A stretch of DNA of 32,343 nt from the NCBI GenBank assembly GCA_964411985.1, contig CAYPNF010000079.1, positions 1 to 32,343 on the forward strand, written 5' to 3'. Origin of the DNA: CAYPNF01 sp964411985 (GTDB lineage Bacteria; Verrucomicrobiota; Verrucomicrobiia; Limisphaerales; J093). Made by a program: the position numbers and the translations under genes. The notes below the pieces were generated by a model. That model saw nothing but the letters and a program-made list of their open reading frames with translations. It ran no database searches and was not told where the DNA came from. Below are positions 8,769 through 17,000 of the stretch, one piece after another (positions within the stretch are counted from its first letter, which is position 1; every line of letters begins with the position of its first letter).

Positions 8769-9941
8769 TTGAGCCCACTCCCCCTATCAAACCGCCCAGT
8801 GTCACTGACCGCCGTGCTGATCGTGCTTGCGCTTCTGAGTTCCGCCATCGCCTTTTGGCAGTGGTTGGAGGCGCGCTCGTTTCCTCTGCACCGTCGTGAC
8901 CCCCTTCGCGGCGAAGCTCCTGGACTGACGCTCTTGAAGCCGCTCAAGGGAGCCGACGACGGCACCCCTGCTTGCCTGCGAAGTTGGTTGACGCAAGACT
9001 ATCGTGGTTCTGTGCAGACTCTCTTCGCAGTTGGCTCCCCGGAGGATCCGGTGGTTCCGGTGGTGGAGTCCCTGCTGCGTGAGTTTGCGTCGGCGGATGC
9101 GAGGTTGGTGGTTTGTCCGCAGATGCTCGGGCCCAATTCCAAAGTTTCCAAGTTGGCCCAACTCGAACCCCATGCCAGACACGACATCCTGGTGGTGAGC
9201 GACGCGGACGTTCTGGTTCCTTCCGATTTTCTGAGCCACCTGGTGATGCCCTTTCACCGCTCTAGCACCGGCCTGGTCAATCCTTTCTACCGCCTCGAGA
9301 ATCCCACCACGGTCGCCATGCACTGGGAGGCCATCGCCGTGAACGCGGACTTCTGGAGCAGCGTGCTTCAGTCCCGTCGTCTGGCCCCGATGCGCTTCGC
9401 GCTTGGCGCGGTGATGGCGGTTCGCCGACGTTGCGTCGAGGCGATGGGCGGATTCAAGTCTTTGGCGGACTGCCTGGCCGACGATTACGTACTGGGGAGC
9501 CAGGTTGTGGCCCAAGGGTACCAAATCGAGTTCTGCCCCCTGGTGGCAGCCTGCATGGAACCGGTTCAGGGCTGGGGCTCGGTGTGGCGGCATCAGCTTC
9601 GCTGGGCGCGCACGATTCGGGTTTGCCAGCCAGGACCCTATTTTCTGAGCCTCGTCAGCAATGTGGGATTCTGGTCCGTTCTTCTGGGTCTGGTTTCCCG
9701 ACAACCGGGGCCGACTCTCCTTGCGGGTGCCTGTCTCGCGTTTCGCTGTGTGACGGCGGCGGATAATTACCGGAGGCTCACCGACGGCAGGTCACTCTGG
9801 CCACGGATCTGGCTGGTTCCGGTGAAGGACCTGCTGCAAGCCGTTCTCTGGGCGGGCTCCTTCCTTGGAAGCCGGATCGTTTGGCGGGGACAAACGTTTG
9901 AGGTCTCCGCGCGAGGGCGCTTGACCCCGCTTGCTCCCTAG
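8769..9941 (+). CDS. Membrane glycosyltransferase of the GT21/HpnI type
   Basis: Family 2-fold glycosyltransferase of 390 residues, closest by motif to ceramide glucosyltransferase (GT21) and to bacterial HpnI, which transfers N-acetylglucosamine to bacteriohopanetetrol. The order is: one N-terminal membrane helix (about 11-30), LLKPLKGAD (55-63), the DxD-like SDADV (144-148), ADDYVLG (237-243) and QLRWAR (276-281, the Q/RxxRW box), then C-terminal hydrophobic segments (about 293-325 and 350-370). These are the D1-D2-D3-(Q/R)XXRW motifs of the family, so it should be active on a lipid acceptor with its active site in the cytoplasm. The acceptor is not shown by sequence, and no other hopanoid genes lie nearby. 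The start is uncertain: TTG 8769 is the longest, GTG 8799 (just before the membrane helix) is an alternative, and neither has a strong Shine-Dalgarno sequence. Confidence 0.8.
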   Translation: MSPLPLSNRPVSLTAVLIVLALLSSAIAFWQWLEARSFPLHRRDPLRGEAPGLTLLKPLKGADDGTPACLRSWLTQDYRGSVQTLFAVGSPEDPVVPVVESLLREFASADARLVVCPQMLGPNSKVSKLAQLEPHARHDILVVSDADVLVPSDFLSHLVMPFHRSSTGLVNPFYRLENPTTVAMHWEAIAVNADFWSSVLQSRRLAPMRFALGAVMAVRRRCVEAMGGFKSLADCLADDYVLGSQVVAQGYQIEFCPLVAACMEPVQGWGSVWRHQLRWARTIRVCQPGPYFLSLVSNVGFWSVLLGLVSRQPGPTLLAGACLAFRCVTAADNYRRLTDGRSLWPRIWLVPVKDLLQAVLWAGSFLGSRIVWRGQTFEVSARGRLTPLAP

Positions 9942-9950
9942 GTTCTTGAA

Positions 9951-9980
9951 GTGGATCCTTCTAGGAATCGTTGGATCCAC
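9951..9980. terminator. Palindrome between convergent glycosyltransferase and dnaE genes
   Basis: GTGGATCC (9951-9958) and GGATCCAC (9973-9980) form a perfect 8-bp inverted repeat with a 14-base loop. It covers the dnaE stop codon (9961-9963) and lies ten bases past the glycosyltransferase stop. The position between convergent genes suits a bidirectional transcription end. Without T-tracts this is an inference. Confidence 0.35.
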
Positions 9981-12900
9981 CGTTCCCAGGCTTGCGCTCC
10001 CATTTCCGAGCGGCCCTCTCAGGCAGGCTGGTATCGACCTTGGCGTAGTAACTTCCATCGCCCAGCAAGCCTTCAACTTCCCTCTGGAGAGCTAGGGAGG
10101 GTGCCACCCGAAAACGGTCGTGAGCTTCGATGAACACGATTTCGCCTCCCGGCATTTCGATGCAGAGAAACAGGGGACAACGCCCCGGATGGGAAGTGGC
10201 GATCCGGTGCGCGGACTCAAGCAAGGAGTCGTTCAGATGGCGGGAGTGCATCCGCAGATGCACCTGCCGTGTGTACTTGGCGGGCGCCTCTTCCAGTTTC
10301 AAGATCTCTTGTGGGAAGAGTTTCGGTTTGTCCTCACCCGTTGAGATCTCCGCAATGACGAGGATAGCCGCATTAAGAACGAGGAGATCTTTGTATTTGT
10401 CGTATGCCTCATTCATACAGAGGATCTGCACGGAACCGGTCAGGTCCTCCAAGGTCACCATCGCATACGACTTTCCGCTCTTCTTGGAGACGCCAGCCTG
10501 GACGGCCGACACCATTCCTCCAACCCGGGTCATGGATCGGTTGGCCAGGGTGCCCAATTCAGCTACGGTCACCAGGCTGTAGCGTTTCAACAACGGTGCC
10601 AAGGGTGTGAGCGGGTGTCCGGTCACGTAGAAACCCAGCAGTTCTTTTTCCGCTGCCAGCAGTTCCGCTTGTGGCCATTCGGGAAGCCGTTCCGCCGCCT
10701 CACGTTTCGTGGGTTTGGTTTCCAGCATGCCAAACAAGGAGGTTTGACCGGCAGCCTTGTCCGCCGCCGTCCGGGCCGCGCGGGACAGGGTGCGTTCGAT
10801 GGCAGCGAACATGGAGGCCCGGGTGTCGCCGAACCCGTCGCACGCGCCGCTCTTGATGAAGGCTTCCAGCGCTTTCCGGTTGACGGTCCGTGTGTCCACC
10901 CGCTCGCAAAGGTCTTCGAGGCTGGTGAACTTACCCCCCTTACGCCGGGCCTGTAGAATGCTCTCCACCGCCACCTCTCCGACCCCCTTGATCGCTGCCA
11001 TGCCGAAACGGATCACCTGACCGCCGCGGGCCGGTGCGAAGGCCACCTCGCTTTCGTTCACATCCGGAGCGAGCACTTCGATCCCAAGAATCCGGGCCTC
11101 TTCGATGTACTCGCTGAGCTTGTCGGTGTCGGCCATGTCGTTGGTCATCATGGCGCAGAGGAACTCCACCGGGTGGTTTGCCTTCAGATAGGCCGTCTGA
11201 TAGGCCACGATGGCATAGGCCGCCGCGTGGGATTTGTTGAAGCCGTATCCCGCGAATTTTTCCAACAAATCGAAGATCTGGTTGGCTTTGTCCTCGGGGA
11301 TGCCGTTGACCTTCTCACAGCCCTTGACGAAGATCTCGCGCTGCTTGGCCATTTCCTCAACCTTCTTTTTGCCCATGGCGCGGCGGAGGAGGTCGGCGCT
11401 TCCCAGGGTGAAACCAGCCAGCACCTGCGTGGCCTGCATGACCTGTTCCTGGTAGACCATGATCCCGTAGGTCTCCCGGCAGATCGGCTCCAGCAACGGA
11501 TGCTCATATTCGATCTTCACTTCTCCGTGACGTCGACGGATGAATTCCGGAATCAGGTCCATCGGGCCGGGTCGGTACAGGGCGATCAACGCCGTGATAT
11601 GTTCCACGGAGCTGATCTGGAACTTGCGGCACAAATCCCGCATGCCGCCAGATTCCAATTGGAACACACCCAAGGTGGTTGCTTTGTTGAGCAGGTCGTA
11701 CGTCTTCGCATCATCCAGCGGCAGCGCGTCAACCGGAATCTCAATTCCCTTGGTCACCTTGACCATGTCGCAGGTGTTGCGGATCACCGTGAGGGTCTTG
11801 AGTCCCAGAAAATCCATCTTCAGCAGCCCCAGGTCTCCCACCGGCCCCATGGCGTACTGGGTGACGATGGTCCCATCCTCGTCCTGCTTGAGCGGCAGCA
11901 CATTGACGAGGGGTTGCCCGCCGATCAACACGCCGGCCGCATGCACGGAGGCGTTCCGCGTCAGATCTTCCAGGATGAAGGCTGTATCCAGCAGTTCGCG
12001 CGTCACTTCCTCCGTCTCGTAGGCCTGCTTCAGTTCCGGGGACTGTTTCAACGCTTTCTCGAGCGTCATTTTGAGGTCGTTAGGAACCATCTTCGCCAGA
12101 CGATCGCAATCACCGAAGCCCAACCCCATGGAACGGCCCACATCCCGGATCACCGATTTGGCGCCCATCGTGCCAAACGTGATGATCTGAGCCACGGAAT
12201 CGCGGCCGTACTTCTGCCGCACGTATTCGATCACTTCCGCCCGGCGATCGTCCGCGAAGTCAATATCGATGTCCGGCGGGTTGACGCGTTCTGGATTGAG
12301 AAACCGTTCGAAGAGCAACCCGTACCGGATGGGGTCCACGTTCGAGATCTCCAAAAGGTAAGTGACAATCGACCCTGCGGCGGAACCACGAGCCACGCAC
12401 GTGATTCCACGGCTGCGACCGTGTCGGACAAAGTCGCCGACAATTAGAAAGTAACTGACGAACTTGGTCTTCTCGATGGTATGAAGTTCCAGTTCGAGTC
12501 GATCCAAGACGGTCTTGACCGCCTTCGCGACGGCTGGCTCGGCGAGTGATGGGGGAGTGTTTCCCTCCGATCCCGGGGTGGGTTGGTAGGTGGGAAGCTG
12601 GCGAGGGTCGTCCAGTCGGTCGGCGTGGAATTCATGGCCTTCCAGGTGAGTGTGCAGCCCGTAGCGTTTGCGCAACCCTTCCGCCAACAATTCGCGTAGA
12701 TAACCCTCTCTCGTTACGCCTTCTCGCGGCTGGAAGGTGGGGTAGCGCAACTCCCCAAACTTGATTTCCAGGCTGCACTTCTCGTTGACCTCCAAGGTAT
12801 TGGTCACCGCCTCCGGCACCTCCTGGAAAAGCGCCTTCATCTCCTCCGCGCTGCGTAGGTAGAATTGCTCGGGCTGGTACCGCATCCGTCGCTGATCTTC

Positions 12901-13602
12901 CAGGGTCGTCTGCGTCCCGATGCAGATCAGGCAGTCATGCGCCCGCCAATGGGCTCTTTCCACGTAGTGAACATCGTTCGTCGCCACCGTCTTCAGGCCA
13001 AATTCCTTGGCCCAGGGAATCAAATGCCGGTTCACCACCGCTTGCTCGGCGATACCGTGGTTTTGCAGCTCCAGATAGAAATTCTCCGGCCCCAGCACTT
13101 GCTTGTACCAATCGATCGCGTTTCGGGCATCCTTAGGCCGTTCCTGGGTGATCAGGCTTGGGATCTCGCCTGCCAGACATCCCGAGAGCGCAACCAGTCC
13201 TTCACGGTGTTTGGAAAGAGATTCCTTGTCGATCCGCGGCTTGTAGTAGTACCCCTCCAAGTGCGCCAAGGTTACCAACTGGATCAGGTTCTTGTACCCA
13301 GCCTCGTCTTTCGCCAGCAAGACCAAGTGGTGGTAGACGTCTCGCCCCCCATTGGACGACTTCTTCTCGAATCGGCTTCCCGGCGCTACGTACACCTCGC
13401 AACCGAGAATCGGTTTGATGCCTGCCTTTCGCGCGGCCTGGTAGAACTCAATGCAACCGTACATCACCCCGTGATCGGTCACCGCCATCGCCGGAAACTT
13501 CAGTTCATGGGCCTTTTGCATGAGCCGGTCCAGACGACAAGCCCCGTCGAGCAACGAATACTCCGTGTGGAGATGTAGATGTACAAAGTCGGCGTGCGAC
13601 AT
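9961..13602 (-). CDS. dnaE: DNA polymerase III alpha subunit
   Basis: Catalytic subunit of the replicative DNA polymerase, 1213 residues, close to the usual DnaE length. The N-terminal PHP domain opens with HLHLHTEYSLLDGA (8-21) and includes VTDHGVMYG (41-49). The palm has the catalytic pair in PPDIDIDF (442-449, D444 and D446) and the third aspartate in LKMDFLGLKTL (594-604, D597), matching D401, D403 and D555 of E. coli. The fingers and helix-hairpin-helix region includes GYGFNKSHAAAYA (around 780). An OB-fold near the C-terminus reads TRVGGMVSAVQAG followed by MVTLEDLTGSVQIL. It is complete and shows no sign of decay. ATG 13602 fits the family start exactly. It is a single gene with its own likely promoter. 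Confidence 0.97.
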   Translation of the reverse strand: MSHADFVHLHLHTEYSLLDGACRLDRLMQKAHELKFPAMAVTDHGVMYGCIEFYQAARKAGIKPILGCEVYVAPGSRFEKKSSNGGRDVYHHLVLLAKDEAGYKNLIQLVTLAHLEGYYYKPRIDKESLSKHREGLVALSGCLAGEIPSLITQERPKDARNAIDWYKQVLGPENFYLELQNHGIAEQAVVNRHLIPWAKEFGLKTVATNDVHYVERAHWRAHDCLICIGTQTTLEDQRRMRYQPEQFYLRSAEEMKALFQEVPEAVTNTLEVNEKCSLEIKFGELRYPTFQPREGVTREGYLRELLAEGLRKRYGLHTHLEGHEFHADRLDDPRQLPTYQPTPGSEGNTPPSLAEPAVAKAVKTVLDRLELELHTIEKTKFVSYFLIVGDFVRHGRSRGITCVARGSAAGSIVTYLLEISNVDPIRYGLLFERFLNPERVNPPDIDIDFADDRRAEVIEYVRQKYGRDSVAQIITFGTMGAKSVIRDVGRSMGLGFGDCDRLAKMVPNDLKMTLEKALKQSPELKQAYETEEVTRELLDTAFILEDLTRNASVHAAGVLIGGQPLVNVLPLKQDEDGTIVTQYAMGPVGDLGLLKMDFLGLKTLTVIRNTCDMVKVTKGIEIPVDALPLDDAKTYDLLNKATTLGVFQLESGGMRDLCRKFQISSVEHITALIALYRPGPMDLIPEFIRRRHGEVKIEYEHPLLEPICRETYGIMVYQEQVMQATQVLAGFTLGSADLLRRAMGKKKVEEMAKQREIFVKGCEKVNGIPEDKANQIFDLLEKFAGYGFNKSHAAAYAIVAYQTAYLKANHPVEFLCAMMTNDMADTDKLSEYIEEARILGIEVLAPDVNESEVAFAPARGGQVIRFGMAAIKGVGEVAVESILQARRKGGKFTSLEDLCERVDTRTVNRKALEAFIKSGACDGFGDTRASMFAAIERTLSRAARTAADKAAGQTSLFGMLETKPTKREAAERLPEWPQAELLAAEKELLGFYVTGHPLTPLAPLLKRYSLVTVAELGTLANRSMTRVGGMVSAVQAGVSKKSGKSYAMVTLEDLTGSVQILCMNEAYDKYKDLLVLNAAILVIAEISTGEDKPKLFPQEILKLEEAPAKYTRQVHLRMHSRHLNDSLLESAHRIATSHPGRCPLFLCIEMPGGEIVFIEAHDRFRVAPSLALQREVEGLLGDGSYYAKVDTSLPERAARKWERKPGNGGSNDS

Positions 13603-14016
13603 GGCGAAAACTCTAGAGGTGGCCTTGCGACTTGGCCATCTTTTATGATCGCCGAATCAGGACTTCGTCAAAGCGCGGAAGTTGTTTTCCCTTAGGCTTC
13701 TGCGAAGGGTGGAATGGGGGACGGTGGAAGGTGGAACGGAAACACCTCAACCTCGAGCGTTCGATCCTCCGCGCGTGAGTGATCATGCAACCGCGTATCC
13801 TGATCCTGTGCGGCTTGACGCACACTTCCCGAGCGCGCAGGGGAATGATACAAATGGTGCATGGACTTCCCCAGGCAGAACCATCTAGCACCGGCGCCAC
13901 AGGCTTTAGGATAGCCAAAGAGTGACGTCGGGGCAGCGCGGTTCGAGGAGGGTGAGGTGTTCGTACACCTGTGGGGCAGAGGACGGAGACTGCGATGTCG
14001 GGGCGTTGCTCCTGTT
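13603..14016. other. Intergenic region between divergent dnaE and the RCC1-repeat gene
   Basis: About 410 bases without a gene I can support. It contains the candidate dnaE promoter and a G-rich patch of GGTGGA-like repeats near 13708-13739. The frame of the RCC1-repeat gene stays open upstream to 13957, but those residues are arginine-rich and do not look like a secretion signal. Confidence 0.4.
13642..13671 (-). promoter_or_regulatory. Candidate sigma-70 promoter of dnaE
   Basis: On the minus strand TTGACG (13671-13666) matches five of six -35 bases, and CATAAA (13647-13642) matches four of six -10 bases, with an 18-base spacer. The -10 box is about 40 bases before the dnaE ATG. This is found by inspection only. 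Confidence 0.45.
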
Positions 14017-17000
14017 ATGCACGCTCAAAACTCATGTTGGCGAAGGTGGGTCGGCGCTTTCCGGTGCCATGTTCCCGGCCTCCTCGTCGCGGCCATGGTC
14101 GGTGTGGACCTGGACCTGCCATGCAGCGCTTCCGTGGATCGTGAGTCCGGCGATGGGGTCTATCTTGGAGAGATGGCCGTGCTGTCCGGTCTAAACAACG
14201 CGGCCAGCAACTCGCTGCCCTGGATGCCGAACCAGACCCTGCGTGGGTTGCTGGGAACGCGCGTTAGGTTCCAGGTCCAGGCAGTGAACCAACCGGTGGC
14301 GTTCGAAGCCTCCGGGCTGCCGCCAGGGCTCACGATGGATCTTCGGAGCGGACTGATTAGCGGCCGTTTTCTCCAGGCAGGTGACTTTCCGGTCTCGGTG
14401 CTCCTGAGCAACCAGTTTGGGGTCAGCAGAGGGTCCCTGACCGTTGGGGTATCATGCGTGGTTGCTTGGGATCTCAACACTGCTGCGCAACTGGACGTTC
14501 CGGACGGGTTGGGCAACGTTTGGAAACTAGCTGCCGGGCGTGGACACAGTGTTGCCCTGCGAACCGACGGCACCGTGATGGCATGGGGACTCAGCACTGC
14601 GGGACAAACCAATTATTCCTCGAAATGGAGCAACATCATCGACATCGCCGCCGGGGGAGACAGCAGCTGCGCGCTGCACTCGACGACCTCCCAATGGGTC
14701 ACAACATGGGGGAGTCTCCGTCAACCCGCCATCGAAGCGAACAAGGCTGTGGCCTTGGCAATCAGCAGTGGCTCGAACCTGCGTCCATTTGGCCTCACGC
14801 TCCTAGAAGACGGGACGGTCCGCGGGTTTGGATCCAGTGTGTTTGGAACCAACATTCCGAGCAGCCTGAGCAATGCCATCCAGATCGCCGCAGGCCAGCT
14901 TCAAGCCCTGGCGTTGAGTTCTGATGGCACCGTTGCTGTTTGGGGGCAACCGGGATCTCCGCAAACAGTCACCCCGGTGGGGCTCAGCAACGTTTTAGCC
15001 GTTTCCGCCGGTGCGTTACACAGCCTGGCCCTCAAGTCAGACGGTACCGTCGTCGAATGGGGCACAAATGGATATGATCAAGCGAATGTGCCTGCAGGAT
15101 TGAGCAATGTGACATCCGTGGCTGCTGGGTTTGGTTACAGTCTAGCGCTCAAATCGGACGGCTCGGTTGTTGCCTGGGCTGGACGAGGCATGCGGCTGAC
15201 GAACTTTCCTCCTGTGCTCACCAACGTGGTTTCCATTGCCGCTGGAGAGAGACACATTCTGGCTCTGATCGGAACGCCAGAAGGGATGGCTCCGCCCAGG
15301 ATTGTTGCCCCCCGGTTTCTGATGGGTGCCGTGGACCGCGATTTTCTGTACAAGATCGTTGCCCAGAATGGGGCGACCGGCTTTGACTCAAGAGGACTCC
15401 CACCCGGCCTGACTTTGGATCCAACGACCGGAATTCTCCGAGGCCAACCGAGGGAAGCTGGGCGGTATCAGGTCGAACTGGAGGTGCGGAATGCTCTGGG
15501 ATCTGACCGCTGGATGGTGACTCTCCTTGTCAACGCCCCCTGTCCGGGCGTCGAGAGCGATGAGTTGGCCCAAGCTGCTGCCGGGTGCAGTTTCAGCTAC
15601 ACCGTGAAAACCGTGAATCGACCGGAACGGGTGGAGGCCTCAGGACTGCCGCAAGGGATTACCATCGACCCCGCCACTGGGGTGATTGCCGGCGTGCCGT
15701 TGGAACTTGGGGATTTCCCGGTGCGTTTATGGGTGAGCAATCGCTTCGGGACAGCCTCTGGGAACCTGACCCTTCGGGTTTCCACGATCGCTTTGTGGGG
15801 AGGGTTCCCTACATTGAATTTGAGGAATCCCTGGGCGAACCTGCCTGCGGGTCTGACCAATGTCGTGGCGGCTTCGACTGCGTATACTCATTCCCTGGCA
15901 CTGTGCCGCGATGGCAGGGTTCAGGCTTGGGGTTCAGGCGACACCTGGGAGCAGAGTGTTCCTGCTGGTTTGACGAATGCAGTTGCGATCGCCTCCAGTG
16001 ATGATTCGTCCCTTGCCGTTAGCGCGGACGGAACTGTGGCGGCTTGGGGAAAGCCGCAGCATGGCGAGACGAACGTGCCGCCGGGGCTAGCGAACGTGGT
16101 GGCGGTGGCTGGCGGCGCTTATCACTACCTGGCACTCCGTAAGGAGGGGACCGTGTCGGCCTGGGGCAGAGACTATGAGGGGCAATGCCACGTACCTCCA
16201 GGCCTGGCGAATATAGTGGCCGTCGCAGCAGGTACCTACCATAGCCTGGCCTTGCGGGCGGACGGAACCGTGGTGGCCTGGGGATACAACCGTTCCGGGC
16301 AAGCGAGTGTGCCGGAAGGATTGACCAACGCGGTGGCGATCGGGGCGGGCGCCGAGCAGAGTGCGGCCCTGCTTGCCGATGGAACCGTCGTCGTCTGGGG
16401 GTACCCTCGCGACGGGAGTTACGGGAGTTCCCTCACGAATCTGGCGTCGGGCGTGACCAACGTGGCAACCTTTACCATGGGCGGGTATCAGTTTCTGGGG
16501 CTACTGGCCGATGGGGCCGTAGTGGGGTATGGCGCGAGCGCCTACGGATTGGCCGAGGTGCCCCGAGGAATCAGCAACGTGCTGGATGTGGTGACTGGAG
16601 GGGTTTCATGCATAGCGGTGACTGGTTTTCCACCGGGTGTGGCGGCTCCAGAACTCCTCGAGCCGTGGTGGCTGCTGGGTACCGCAGGGAAGCCCTTCTT
16701 CCACAAGAGGTTCGGTCGCAATGGCGTCCACGCACACCAAGCCACAGGAATTCCACCGGGACTGAGCCGCGGCCCGCGACGCGCCTCTGGTCAATGNNNN
16801 NNNNNNTTCCCCAGGAGGTAGGAACCTACCCTGTCGAATTCGTCGTCCGGAATGACCTGGGGACTGATTCGTTCACGGTTAGGATGGCGATTAACCCGCC
16901 TGCTCTGGAAGTGCCGACGGGTGGAATCCTGCCTGCTGCGTTGGGCGAAGCATTCCAGTACACGGTCGGCACCGGGTTCGGAGGAGGTCAGCTTCAGGTT

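Noticed and set aside
8802..9704. 300-residue minus-strand frame opposite the glycosyltransferase
   Set aside because: The plus strand has all family motifs in order; the minus frame has none.
11173..12447. 424-residue plus-strand frame opposite dnaE
   Set aside because: His-, Arg- and Gln-rich antisense translation of a conserved polymerase region.
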